From NCBI GenBank assembly GCA_903859155.1, contig CAIOLO010000037.1, positions 1 through 64,000 of the forward strand: a DNA stretch of 64,000 bases, given 5' to 3'. Source of the stretch: an uncultured beta proteobacterium. Lineage in GTDB: Bacteria > Pseudomonadota > Gammaproteobacteria > Burkholderiales > SG8-39. Positions 43,925-51,770 of the stretch are shown here, in pieces. Within the stretch, counting starts at the first letter, position 1, and every line of letters begins with the position of its first letter. Position numbers and translations under genes: made by a program. Below the pieces are notes generated by a model. That model was not told where the DNA came from. It did no database searches and was given only the letters and a program-made list of their open reading frames with translations.

Positions 43925-45228
43925 GCCGCCGCCTTGTTCATGAATTCATCGAACGAAACAGCTTTTTCCTCGACCTTCGCGTTCTCCAGGACCCAGGCTA
44001 CGACATTGGACTCAATTGCCAGCCCCTCGAACTCCGCGAGCCGTTGCTGTTCCGAATAGAGCCATCTTACCATTTCGACCGGCTGCTCATAGCTTTGCGC
44101 ATAGTCTTCGACCAGCGCCCGAATCTGTTCATCCTTGGGCGCGAGCGCTTTCGCGTTCACCAGTTCCCCGATGATCAGTCCCAGGCCGACGCGGCGCTTG
44201 GCCTGCGCCTCGAACAACTCGGGATTGATCGGCAACTGGTCCATTTTCACACCGCGCGCCTCCAGATCGGCGCGCGTGGACTGCACCAGCCGCTGCATCT
44301 CTATCGCCACCAGCGATTTGGGCAGTTCCAGCTGCGTGGAATCGAGCAGGGCCTGCATCGCCTTTTGCTTGATATCCGCCTCCACGCGCCTTTTGACTTC
44401 CCGCTCTACGTTGGCGCGTACCTCGGCGCGCATCTTGACGGTATCGCCGTCGGCAACGCCAAGCGCCTTGGCAAATTCCGCGTCCAGTGCGGGCAATACC
44501 GGAGATTCGACCTTGCTCGCCTTCACCTCAAAACTTGCGACCTTGCCTGCCAGGTCCTTGTTGCCGTAGTTGTCGGGAAATTTCACATCAAAGGTCTTGG
44601 ATTCCCCGGCGGGCATACCGGTGATATTCGACTCAAAATCGGCCAGCATGCGGCCTTCGCCCAGCACCACAGGCATATCGCTGCCCTTGCCGCCAGCGAA
44701 CTCCGTGCCGTCGATGCGCCCGGTGAAATCCACCGTGACACGGTCCTGTGCCTGCGCAGCGCGCCCGGCCAGTTCATAGGTCACGCGCTGTTTGCGCAGC
44801 ACTTCGAGCGTCTTGTCCACATCGGCTTCGCTCACGGCCAATACTGGCTTTTCGATTGCTACTGCGGAAATATCGCCCAGCTTGAGTTCCGGATAAACCT
44901 CGAAGGTCGCTGCAAAGGACAGCTGCGCTGCATCCTCGCCAACATTGGGTTCGATCCTCGGATTGCCTGCCACGCGCAGCTTGTTCTCCTCGACCGCCCG
45001 GTCGAAGGCCTTCTGCACCGCATCACCGATGACTTCGGAGCGCACCTGCGGGCCGTATTGCTGCGCCACAATTTTCAGCGGAACCTTGCCGGGACGAAAC
45101 CCGTGCATGCGCACCGTGCGGGAAAGCTTTTTCAGCCTTTCGCCGATTTCCTTGTCAATATCCTGCGCGGGAACCGCCATGGTCAGCCGGCGCTCAAGCT
45201 GGCTCAGTGTTTCCAGATTTGTCTGCAT
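43921..45228 (-). CDS. tig: Trigger factor (ribosome-associated chaperone, FKBP-type PPIase)
   Basis: 435 residues, full length. The ribosome-binding loop [19 protein letters not shown] is the family signature in the N-domain; the FKBP-like domain occupies about 160-245 ([35 protein letters not shown]); the rest is the arm-forming C-domain. It binds nascent chains at the exit tunnel. First gene of tig-clpP-clpX, overlapping clpP by four bases. Confidence 0.96.
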   Translation of the reverse strand: MQTNLETLSQLERRLTMAVPAQDIDKEIGERLKKLSRTVRMHGFRPGKVPLKIVAQQYGPQVRSEVIGDAVQKAFDRAVEENKLRVAGNPRIEPNVGEDAAQLSFAATFEVYPELKLGDISAVAIEKPVLAVSEADVDKTLEVLRKQRVTYELAGRAAQAQDRVTVDFTGRIDGTEFAGGKGSDMPVVLGEGRMLADFESNITGMPAGESKTFDVKFPDNYGNKDLAGKVASFEVKASKVESPVLPALDAEFAKALGVADGDTVKMRAEVRANVEREVKRRVEADIKQKAMQALLDSTQLELPKSLVAIEMQRLVQSTRADLEARGVKMDQLPINPELFEAQAKRRVGLGLIIGELVNAKALAPKDEQIRALVEDYAQSYEQPVEMVRWLYSEQQRLAEFEGLAIESNVVAWVLENAKVEEKAVSFDEFMNKAAA

Positions 45229-45261
45229 TCCTGTCCTGTTTCGCTACTTGGTTTTTTACCG

Positions 45262-45291
45262 CAATTGGGGGGATTCCCTGAACGCTTGAAG
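45262..45291 (-). promoter_or_regulatory. Weak sigma-32-like promoter candidate for tig-clpPX
   Basis: On the minus strand CTTCAA, 15 nt, CCCCAATTG lie 34-63 bp upstream of the tig ATG. It is one mismatch from the RpoH -35 and resembles the CCCCAAT block found upstream of lon. Less convincing than the lon site; tRNA-Leu read-through may also feed tig. Confidence 0.35.
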
Positions 45292-45339
45292 ATCCGTGGC
45301 CACACCGCTGGACATCTCAAACCTATCCACAAGAGCGGC

Positions 45340-45424
45340 TGGTGCGAAGGAAGGGACTCGAACCCCCACGCCTTGCGGCGCTGGAACCTAAATCCAGTGC
45401 GTCTACCAATTCCGCCACCCTCGC
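45340..45424 (-). tRNA. tRNA-Leu (TAG)
   Basis: 85 nt with encoded CCA and a long variable arm, as expected for tRNA-Leu. Acceptor GCGAGGG pairs with CCTTCGC with one non-standard pair; anticodon loop ATTTAGG gives anticodon TAG; variable arm GCGCCGCAAGGCGT; T-loop GTTCGAGTC. It lies 111 bp upstream of tig on the same strand. Confidence 0.96.
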
Positions 45425-45588
45425 GTCGACCAAAGCCGGACCCGCCACGCCTGCCACAAGCGACATTTTACCTGATCGCCCCCGCACTGTCAGGGCGACA
45501 GCATCAATGTGCTTGAATTTTTGAGTATTTTTACCCGCATTGCGCCGGCCCGGGGGCCACACGGCCCGCCGGACCGAAGTGGCCTTTC

Positions 45589-46515
45589 CTAAACGAGCTT
45601 GTTGGCGATACTGCCGATCTGCGGAGATGAAATTTCCACGCTGTCCCCCGGCTTGAGAAACAGTTCAGTCGGCCGGCTGCCATCGGCATTTTTCCTGGTC
45701 TGGTCGGCCGCGGTACCCCTGGCGGTTCCACCGCTGATGATATCCCCAGGGACGAAGGTGAAATCCTTGGACAGGAACTCCAGCACTTCTCCGAAATTGA
45801 AAATCATGTCCTTGCTGTTGAAACTCTGGCGCACCTGGCCGTTCACTTTGGTCTGCGCGTCCACATTCTGGAAGTCGACCTCGCCGACCACGATACAAGG
45901 GCCCAGGGTGCAGGAGCCATCGAAATTCTTGGCGCCGTTGTAGCTCATGGTACGCGGCACGCCCATGCCATCGCGGCAGCTCCAGTCATTGACGAGGGTC
46001 ACGCCCCAGACATAATCGGCGATCTGCGACGCGGCGATATCCTTGCCGCGCTTGCCGATGACTATGGCAATTTCGCCCTCGTAGTCCAGATACTTCGTCT
46101 TCTTGGGAAACGGAATTTCATCCCCGTTGCCGGCGACTTCGTCCAATACTTTCCAGAAACCCCAATGCCCCTTGCCCCGGGCCACCTCGAAGGCCTTCGC
46201 AATGGCATCGCCGCTCAAGGGGGTGCCATGCTGATTGGCCTCCATGCCCGCAAGATGGTCAGCGTAATTGCCGCCCACCATGGCGATGCGCTTGCCAGGC
46301 CAGGGCGCATGCAGCGTGACTTTTGCGGCATCTTGAACTGCGTCTCCGCTGGCGTTGGCGATGGCTTTTTTCGCCGCATCGAGGGCCGGCTTACCCGCCG
46401 CGATGAACGCGGTCAGCTGCGCCGGAATGCCCGAATCGGCGCGATTCAAATCGATGACCTTATTGCCTTCCAGTGCGCCCACGCGGCGATCCGGCCCAAA
46501 TACGACGATCTTCAT
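45589..46515 (-). CDS. Fumarylacetoacetate hydrolase family protein
   Basis: 308 residues. The FAH-fold catalytic part (about 90-305) contains the metal ligands in LDYEGEIAIVIGKRGKDI (Glu-x-Glu) and VNDWSCRD (Asp), plus GPCIVVGEVDFQNVD and the terminal GDSVEISSPQIGSIANKLV. Such enzymes cleave C-C bonds in acylpyruvates, 2-hydroxymuconate-type diketo acids or oxaloacetate-like substrates. I chose ATG 46515 (MKIVVFGPDRRVGALEGNKV); longer in-frame starts run through a small tandem repeat and lack family similarity. Single-gene unit, divergent from the radical SAM gene. Confidence 0.9.
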   Translation of the reverse strand: MKIVVFGPDRRVGALEGNKVIDLNRADSGIPAQLTAFIAAGKPALDAAKKAIANASGDAVQDAAKVTLHAPWPGKRIAMVGGNYADHLAGMEANQHGTPLSGDAIAKAFEVARGKGHWGFWKVLDEVAGNGDEIPFPKKTKYLDYEGEIAIVIGKRGKDIAASQIADYVWGVTLVNDWSCRDGMGVPRTMSYNGAKNFDGSCTLGPCIVVGEVDFQNVDAQTKVNGQVRQSFNSKDMIFNFGEVLEFLSKDFTFVPGDIISGGTARGTAADQTRKNADGSRPTELFLKPGDSVEISSPQIGSIANKLV

Positions 46516-46549
46516 ATACCCCCCCGAAAACTGAATGTGGATTGGACAA

Positions 46550-46594
46550 GCGCGGATCGAACCAGCGCAAATCAAACGCGCGCAAATCAAACGA
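46550..46594 (+). repeat. Short tandem repeat, three 15-nt units, in divergent promoter region
   Basis: Units GCGCAAATCAAACGC (46565-46579) and GCGCAAATCAAACGA (46580-46594) are 14/15 identical, preceded by a diverged GCGCGGATCGAACCA (46550-46564). They lie 35-79 bp upstream of the FAH-family ATG, where copy number could affect promoter spacing. Confidence 0.6.
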
Positions 46595-46737
46595 GCGCGC
46601 CATGTTACACAGGTTGCTGCATTTCCGGCACCAAGGATCGAAGACGCGAGCGAAGACGCCCCCCGAACTGTCAGCAACGTCAACGTAGGCGCGCTCGCTT
46701 CGGCGATTGCACAATTGCCGTGACCGCTTGAGGTACT

Positions 46738-47961
46738 ATGAATCGCAGTTCAATGCGACACCCTGAATGCCAGCCCCAAAGTCGGAAAGACGATTTGATG
46801 CACTCCAATGCCAGTTTGAATGTTGTTACTGACCCGATTGACGCGACCGGTCCGGCCATTGTCGGCAACCGTGTCGAACTGCAACTGTTTACCACGCTGC
46901 GCTGCAATCTCAGGTGTACCTACTGCTCGCTGGGCGTCGGCGAGGTCGTCGGCTCGCAACGCAAGCCGACCTATACGCTCGATCAACTCGAGACGTTCAT
47001 CCGCAGGCAACTCGGAGGCCGCGAGATTTACGTGACATTTTACGGTGGCGAGCCGACGCTGAACCTTGAATTCATGGTTGCAACCATGCAACGGTTTCCC
47101 GACTTCCGCTTCCAGCTGCAAACCAACGGCACGCTGCTGCAACGACTGCCGGATGCGGTGCTCTCGAGGCTGTCAAATGTTCTGGTGTCCATCGATGGCG
47201 GCGAGCGCATCACCGACGGCTACCGGGGGCGTGGAATATATCGCAAGGTCGTCGCCAACGTCGGCGCGATCCGCGATCGTCTCGGTGGAACGCTGACCGC
47301 GCGTGTGACCTGGAGCGATGCCGACACCACATTCGAGGAAATTGACGAACTGACGGAATCTTTCGATTACGTCTATTTCCAGTTTGTCGCGCAGGAAGGA
47401 GCCTATTCGGAGCAAGCGCTGGAGAAGCGGCGCGCCGTTCTGTCGAAGCTGATTACGCGGTTTTTTGACGGCAACAGCCTGTATCCGCTGATACCTATCA
47501 TGGGCATGGTGCGCAACAAAGTGCTGCCATCGCGCGTGCAGGAGTTATATGCCGGCATGACCCAATGCCGCGTCTCGACACACATCCTCAACATCATGCC
47601 TGACGGGAAAATATACCCATGCCCTGACATGACTTTTCTGCCCTCCATGCTGCAGGGCAGCGTGGTCGAAAACTGGCTGAAACCCAGCCCGCTGCAACCG
47701 ACCCCGGAAATGCCCTGCAATGCCTGTGAGGCATTCGCTTTCTGCCGCCGCAACTGCATGAAGAACCTGTACCGGGCCTATGTGGATGACGACGCGGCCT
47801 ACCGGAGCAGCGTGGTCGAACCGATTTGCAACCTGGTTCGCTTCATGGGAAAAGAAATCGATCGCCACGACCCACAGCGCTGGTTCGGGCGCGCACCGCT
47901 TTCGGTGCGCGATCGCGTGGCCAACAGCGAAGTCTACGAGTACGTTGAAATAATGCCCTGA
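46738..47961 (+). CDS. Radical SAM protein with SPASM-like C-terminal Cys cluster
   Basis: 407 residues. The radical SAM 4Fe-4S site is CNLRCTYC (C56, C60, C63), followed by the SAM-contact motif VTFYGGEPTLN. The C-terminal third contains many Cys (MTQCRVSTHILNIMPDGKIY, then PCPDM, CNACEAFAFCRRNC and EPIC), the pattern of SPASM domains that hold auxiliary Fe-S clusters in peptide-modifying or enzyme-activating family members (anSME, PqqE-like). No substrate peptide, peptidase or transporter gene is adjacent, so the substrate is unknown. ATG 46738 has TTGAGG about 5 nt upstream; later in-frame ATGs (46753, 46798) are possible. Divergent from the FAH-like gene, convergent with the hemerythrin-like gene. 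Confidence 0.88.
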   Translation: MNRSSMRHPECQPQSRKDDLMHSNASLNVVTDPIDATGPAIVGNRVELQLFTTLRCNLRCTYCSLGVGEVVGSQRKPTYTLDQLETFIRRQLGGREIYVTFYGGEPTLNLEFMVATMQRFPDFRFQLQTNGTLLQRLPDAVLSRLSNVLVSIDGGERITDGYRGRGIYRKVVANVGAIRDRLGGTLTARVTWSDADTTFEEIDELTESFDYVYFQFVAQEGAYSEQALEKRRAVLSKLITRFFDGNSLYPLIPIMGMVRNKVLPSRVQELYAGMTQCRVSTHILNIMPDGKIYPCPDMTFLPSMLQGSVVENWLKPSPLQPTPEMPCNACEAFAFCRRNCMKNLYRAYVDDDAAYRSSVVEPICNLVRFMGKEIDRHDPQRWFGRAPLSVRDRVANSEVYEYVEIMP

Positions 47962-48054
47962 TCCGCTTCCCCCGAGTGCAACTGCGTCTCCGAAGCCGAC
48001 TGGCTGCGCTCAAAGCCTTCCGTTTTCTGCGGCAGCGATTGCAAAGTGCGATTG

Positions 48055-48513
48055 CTAAGCGCTTTTGTTCTTGTCGCACATCTTCAGGTATCTTCCGACC
48101 AGGATCGCCGCCGGGTAGGTAACCAGTTCTTCAGCGCGCGAGTGCAACATCATTTTCTCGGCGAAAAAGGCCACCTGCTGGTGACCTTCCCTGGAGGCAG
48201 CCGCCATCAGCTCTTCCAGCGCGGCGGTAATCATGCGATGTTCGGCGAGGAGGTTCGGCAGTTCCTTCTCCAGGGTTTCCGCAAGATACGCTGCCGCCAT
48301 CATCCCGGCTTCCAGGTGGCCGCTCGCCAGTTCCTGTAGCAGGCCAAGCGGAGGCAGCGCGAATTCCTCTTCCTTGGCTATATGCGTTTGCATCATCCGT
48401 TCGATTCGGTCGGCGGCCTCGCCGGTGTGGCCCCCAAGGCGACGGGCCATGTTGAGTTCGGCCAACAGTGCCTGATGTTCCATAGCCAGAGGCGACGGCG
48501 TCTTTATTTCCAT
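48055..48513 (-). CDS. Hemerythrin-like (HHE) cation-binding domain protein
   Basis: 152 residues, four-helix HHE domain. Candidate di-iron ligands appear in order: MEHQALLAEL (His 13), MMQTHIAKEEEF (HxxxE), LLAEHRMITA (EH) and MMLHSRAEELVTYP (HxxxE). Such proteins sense or scavenge O2/NO or protect Fe-S proteins (YtfE/DUF438-like). ATG 48513 has AAGGAAC upstream; a longer frame starts at 48570 but has no ribosome-binding site. It lies 137 bp downstream of the zinc-finger gene on the same strand, both behind promoter-like element A. Confidence 0.85.
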   Translation of the reverse strand: MEIKTPSPLAMEHQALLAELNMARRLGGHTGEAADRIERMMQTHIAKEEEFALPPLGLLQELASGHLEAGMMAAAYLAETLEKELPNLLAEHRMITAALEELMAAASREGHQQVAFFAEKMMLHSRAEELVTYPAAILVGRYLKMCDKNKSA

Positions 48514-48650
48514 GGCTAGTTCCTTGAGCGGGACGACGTAAGCCGGTGGCCGGACGCTGCATCGGGGCATCCACAGCCCGTGCCGCAGCCTCGCCTGGCG
48601 CAGATTTCACTGTTATGGGTCCGGCTGGCCAATGCGGAATCAGATACTAA

Positions 48651-48938
48651 CTAGCCCGCCAGTTCAAGGCTCCGGAAATCGTCGTAGGCACGGCTTATGC
48701 AGACGAAGGTCGATTCACGGGCAACCGGCAATCGCATGCAACTCCGGCAATGTACTGCCAGCTGATTGACCAGCAGAAGCTCAAACGCGATGTCCTGGCG
48801 GCAATCAATGCACACGCCGTAATCCGGCTGATGCAATTGCCCCAGTGCGGCATCGAGTCTTGCCCCGACGCCCATCGATGAGCGGACCAGTTTCTCCAAG
48901 GTATTTCGTTGTTCAATTGTAAGGTAATGATGATGCAT
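48651..48938 (-). CDS. C4 zinc-finger protein, TraR/DksA-like
   Basis: 95 residues. The C-terminal half contains a C4 finger, C43-x2-C46 (CIDC) and C64-x2-C67 (CRSC), spaced 17 apart as in the DksA/TraR zinc finger, preceded by a helical N-terminal half (TIEQRNTLEKLVRSSMGVGA) and the DYGVCIDCRQDI family turn (usually YGxCxxCG.I). DksA-like proteins act on RNA polymerase through the secondary channel; the coiled-coil acidic tip is not obvious here, so that role is unproven. ATG 48938 has a strong AGGAGGAAGG. Promoter-like element A lies 108 bp upstream. Confidence 0.8.
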   Translation of the reverse strand: MHHHYLTIEQRNTLEKLVRSSMGVGARLDAALGQLHQPDYGVCIDCRQDIAFELLLVNQLAVHCRSCMRLPVARESTFVCISRAYDDFRSLELAG

Positions 48939-49045
48939 CGCCCTTCCTCCTCGCAAGTTCCTCGCATCGCACAGGCCGCCTGATACCGCCTAAACCTCGG
49001 ATGCTCGTTCGATTATTAAACGGGTTTGAAACCTCCACCACGGGG

Positions 49046-49117
49046 TCGAATGTAGTCGCTCCCTCAACAAAAAAATATTCCCAGATTCCGGTAGTTTTCA
49101 ATACCGGGATACTGGTA
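49046..49117 (-). promoter_or_regulatory. Redox-region promoter element, copy A
   Basis: Minus-strand reading: TACC-AG-TATCCCGGTATTGAAAAC then TACCGG, a TGGGAATATTTTTTT run, and CGACTACATTCGA. It shares these blocks, at near-identical spacing, with copies B (52958) and C (56027). CCGGTA-N8-TACCGG is an inverted repeat. TACATT may be the -10 hexamer. It points at the zinc-finger and hemerythrin-like genes, whose first ATG is 108 bp downstream. Confidence 0.7.
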
Positions 49118-49120
49118 GTC

Positions 49121-49204
49121 GGGTTTGACCGAGCGGGTTTGACCGAGCGGGTTTGACCGAGCGGGTTTGACCGAGCGGGTTTGACCGAGCGGGTTTGACC
49201 GAGC
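49121..49204 (+). repeat. Six perfect tandem copies of a 14-nt unit
   Basis: Unit GGGTTTGACCGAGC repeated six times without change, followed by a degenerate seventh (GCTTTTGACCCGAGCG). It lies 3 bp upstream of promoter element A, in the gap between the zinc-finger gene and tupA, with no gene reading through it. The perfect identity suggests recent slippage expansion. The stretch 49205-49376 beyond it shows nothing recognisable. Confidence 0.92.
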
Positions 49205-49376
49205 GCTTTTGACCCGAGCGCGAGCCGTGCTGACCGATACCGATCGGTGCACTCAAAAAGACCCAAGCCTCGTACACCGGGCCGCCCAGATGTTTTTTCC
49301 ACCTGGGCTCATCCAACCGCCGGGCCTTTACTTCAGCAGCGCCACGCGAATCCGGCTTGCATCAATGCGCGCAACC

Positions 49377-50204
49377 TCATACGCCGACCTGCCCGGCGTT
49401 GGGAAAAAAGAGCTGTTCGCCGCCGATCTTGTAATCGCTGATGGTTTTTTGGCCTTCTGGCGAAACCAGCCAGTCGATGAAACTCTGGCCGAGGTCTCTC
49501 TTCACCGTGGGGTGCTTTTCGAGATTCACCAGCATCACGCCGTACTGGTTGTTGAGGCGCCGGTCACCCTGGACCAGGATTTCGAGGTCGCCGCGATTCT
49601 TGAACGCCAGCCAGGTACCGCGATCGGCCAGGAGATAGGCGTTCATCGAAGCGGCAGTGTTGAGCGCCGGGCCCATTCCCTGCCCGGTATCGCGATACCA
49701 GGGCCCCCTGGCTTTGGCCAGATCAATGCCGGAGGCCTTCCACAGGTCCAGCTCCGCTATGTGCGTGCCGCTGTTGTCGCCGCGCGATACGAACGCGGCC
49801 CGCGCCGACTCGATCTTCTTCAGCGCATCGATGATGTCCTTGCCGCCGGCAATTTTGGCCGAATCGACCTTGGGCCCGATCAGCACGAAATCGTTGTACA
49901 TCACCGGATAACGCCTGACCCCATGGCCTTCGGCCAGAAATTTCTCTTCGGCTGCCCTGGCATGGACGAACACGACATCGGCGTCCCCCCGGCGCGCCAG
50001 GTCGAGCGCCTGCCCCGTGCCGAGCGCAACGACCCGGACCTGGATTCCGGACTTTTTCTCGAATACGGGCAGCAAGTGGGAAAAAAGCCCGGACTGCTCC
50101 GTCGATGTCGTTGACGCGACCACAATGAAGCGGTTCTGCGCCTGCGCGCCCAGCGCGGCAAGTGCCAGGAGCAGTGCAAGAAATGTGCGACGGATGATTA
50201 CCAC
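49377..50204 (-). CDS. tupA: Tungstate/molybdate ABC transporter substrate-binding protein (TupA-like)
   Basis: 275 residues with a signal peptide (TFLALLLALAALGAQAQ). The oxyanion-binding signature VVASTTSTEQSGLFSHLLPV (TTSTxxSG) is that of TupA rather than ModA. Further family segments are DVVFVHARAAEEKFLAEGHG and SRGDNSGTHIAELDLWKASG. It captures tungstate (perhaps molybdate) in the periplasm. Start GTG 50204, with AAGGAG 7 nt upstream, overlaps the ATPase stop. Last gene of a permease-ATPase-receptor operon. Confidence 0.9.
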   Translation of the reverse strand: MVIIRRTFLALLLALAALGAQAQNRFIVVASTTSTEQSGLFSHLLPVFEKKSGIQVRVVALGTGQALDLARRGDADVVFVHARAAEEKFLAEGHGVRRYPVMYNDFVLIGPKVDSAKIAGGKDIIDALKKIESARAAFVSRGDNSGTHIAELDLWKASGIDLAKARGPWYRDTGQGMGPALNTAASMNAYLLADRGTWLAFKNRGDLEILVQGDRRLNNQYGVMLVNLEKHPTVKRDLGQSFIDWLVSPEGQKTISDYKIGGEQLFFPNAGQVGV

Positions 50205-50929
50205 GGAAGTTCTCCTTCAAGAAATTGGGCCGCCTCGGGTGAGGCCGGATTTTTAAAAAACCGGTCGGCCGGCGTCCGTTCCAACAGCCGGCCCTGGTGC
50301 AGAAACAGGATCTCGTCCCCGAGCCGATGAGCCTGCCCGAGATTGTGGGTGACCATGACGATCTTGGTCCCGGCCGCATGCAGCGCAGCGATCACCTTTT
50401 CGATCTCCTGCGTTGCCCCTGGATCGAGGCTCGCGGTCGGTTCGTCGAGGAAGAGGATTTCCGGACGCAGCGCCCATACCCTTGCCAGCGCAAGCCGTTG
50501 CTGCTCACCTCCGGAGAGAACGCGCGCGGAATGAGCGCCAATTTCCTCGAGCCCGACCTTGCGCAGCGCTTCCATGGCGCGCTCCTTGCGTTGCGCAAAT
50601 GGGACACCGGCCAGTTTCAATGCATAGGTGATGTTGCCCAGCGCCGAACGGCGAAGCAGCACCGGACGCTGAAACACCATGGCCTGCCGGCGGGAACTGC
50701 CGGCGATTTCAGCGGAATTCCATGCGACCACTCCCGAAGTCGGTGCCAGCAAGCCGTGGCAGAGCCTCAACAGAACGCTCTTGCCCGCCCCATTGGGTCC
50801 GAGAACCACGGTGCGCGGCCCCGCCTCGAGACTCACCGAAATGGCATCGATGATGCGACGCGACCCGACCTCGAATACCACCTTGTCCAGGCTCAGCGGC
50901 AGCAGGGATAGCGGAGCGCGCAATGCCAA
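50198..50929 (-). CDS. tupC: Tungstate-type ABC transporter ATPase (TupC-like)
   Basis: 243 residues, single ABC module: Walker A VLGPNGAGKSVLLRLCHGLL, Q-loop RQAMVFQRPVLLRRS, signature VLSGGEQQRLALARV, Walker B ILFLDEPTASLDPG, H-loop VMVTHNLGQAHR. The sequence fits phosphate/tungstate-type importers. It overlaps tupA by 7 bp and follows the permease gene by 9 bp. Confidence 0.9.
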   Translation of the reverse strand: MALRAPLSLLPLSLDKVVFEVGSRRIIDAISVSLEAGPRTVVLGPNGAGKSVLLRLCHGLLAPTSGVVAWNSAEIAGSSRRQAMVFQRPVLLRRSALGNITYALKLAGVPFAQRKERAMEALRKVGLEEIGAHSARVLSGGEQQRLALARVWALRPEILFLDEPTASLDPGATQEIEKVIAALHAAGTKIVMVTHNLGQAHRLGDEILFLHQGRLLERTPADRFFKNPASPEAAQFLEGELPW

Positions 50930-50938
50930 GACCTTGAT

Positions 50939-51643
50939 CTACCCGTAGCGCCGCTGCGCCGTGTCGTTGACGACGTAGGCGGCGGCGTTAAGAGCGAGAA
51001 CGATGAACAACAGGATGAACCCCAAGCCGAGGGCCAGTGGCAGATCCCCTTTGCTGGTTTCCAAAGCAATCGTCGTGGTCATGACCCGCGTCACGCCATC
51101 GATATTGCCACCGACGATCATGACGGCGCCCACCTCCGATATGGCTCTCCCAAATCCGGCAAGCACGATCGTCACCAGGGAAAACTTCAAGTCCCAGAGC
51201 AGGGTAGGCGCAGCACCCAGTTTGGTTTCGCCCAGTGAACGCAGCTGCTCGCGATATTCATGCCATGCGTCGCCGATGACCTGCCGCGAAAGCGCAGCGA
51301 GGGTTGGCATGATGAGTATCGTTTGCGCGATGATAATTGCCGTCGGCGTAAAAAGTATGCCCCACGATCCCAGCGGGCCCGCCCGCGACAGCAGCAGGTA
51401 GACCAGCAACCCGACCACGACCGAGGGCAGTCCCATCAGGGCGTTGAGAATGACGATCAGCGTGCGCCGCCCGCGAAATTCATTCACGGCAATGACGGCA
51501 CCGAGCGGAAGGCCGATCACACCGCCAATCAGTGCGGCGGTAATGCTCATGCGCAGACTGAGCAGGACGATGTCGACGAGTTTCGCGTCTGCGGAGGCGA
51601 GCAGCGAAAAGGTCTGTCCAGCGGCTTCCGAAAAGCTGTTCAA
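50939..51643 (-). CDS. tupB: Tungstate-type ABC transporter permease (TupB-like)
   Basis: 234 residues, five to six transmembrane helices. EAA loop EYREQLRSLGETKLGAAPTL and FGRAISEVGAVMIVGGNIDG then TRVMTTTIALETSKGDLPLAL match the TupB/ModB permease family. The start appears to be TTG 51643 (NSFSEAAGQTFS); no ATG is available before the first helix and the ribosome-binding site is weak, so the start is uncertain. First gene of the operon, 34 bp downstream of operator-like site 1. Confidence 0.88.
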   Translation of the reverse strand: MNSFSEAAGQTFSLLASADAKLVDIVLLSLRMSITAALIGGVIGLPLGAVIAVNEFRGRRTLIVILNALMGLPSVVVGLLVYLLLSRAGPLGSWGILFTPTAIIIAQTILIMPTLAALSRQVIGDAWHEYREQLRSLGETKLGAAPTLLWDLKFSLVTIVLAGFGRAISEVGAVMIVGGNIDGVTRVMTTTIALETSKGDLPLALGLGFILLFIVLALNAAAYVVNDTAQRRYG

Positions 51644-51676
51644 GGCGCCTGTCGCGGTCTGACCGCAACCGCCAAA

Positions 51677-51693
51677 TATGCAATACTTTGCAA
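51677..51693. promoter_or_regulatory. Operator-like inverted repeat, site 1 (tup side)
   Basis: TATGC-AATACTTT-GCAAC resembles site 2 at 51753 (TATGC-GTTTCTTT-GCATA): TATGC, eight nt containing CTTT, then GCA. It lies just upstream of the permease start. The natural candidate ligand is the ModE-like regulator encoded at 51771. Confidence 0.5.
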
Positions 51694-51704
51694 CTAACTA
51701 TCCA

Positions 51705-51718
51705 TTGATCAACATCAC
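51705..51718. promoter_or_regulatory. FNR-box-like site in tup/regulator divergent promoter
   Basis: TTGAT-CAAC-ATCAC matches the FNR consensus TTGAT-N4-ATCAA at 9 of 10 positions. It sits between the two operator-like sites. An FNR protein with an intact Fe-S site and E-x2-SR recognition helix is encoded at 56196, so oxygen control of tungstate uptake is plausible. Confidence 0.5.
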
Positions 51719-51752
51719 ACGTGATTATAATTAATTTAGCGTCCCGACAAAA

Positions 51753-51770
51753 TATGCGTTTCTTTGCATA
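51753..51770. promoter_or_regulatory. Operator-like inverted repeat, site 2 (regulator side)
   Basis: TATGC-GTTTCTTT-GCATA is a perfect 5-bp inverted repeat abutting the ATG of the ModE-like gene at 51771. It occupies the place where a Shine-Dalgarno would be, pointing to strong autorepression and perhaps a leaderless or short-leader mRNA. Confidence 0.55.

Noticed and set aside
43253-45228. Whether the tig-clpPX-lon block carries unusual insertions
   Set aside because: All four genes are of normal length with intact catalytic motifs in the standard order; ordinary housekeeping region.
49121-49204. Tandem 14-nt repeat considered as a CRISPR array or replication iterons
   Set aside because: Units are contiguous without spacers, too short for CRISPR, and there is no Rep gene or DnaA-box cluster nearby.
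49209-50114. 301-codon plus-strand frame overlapping tupA
   Set aside because: Antisense to the well-supported TupA gene, no homology-like segments.
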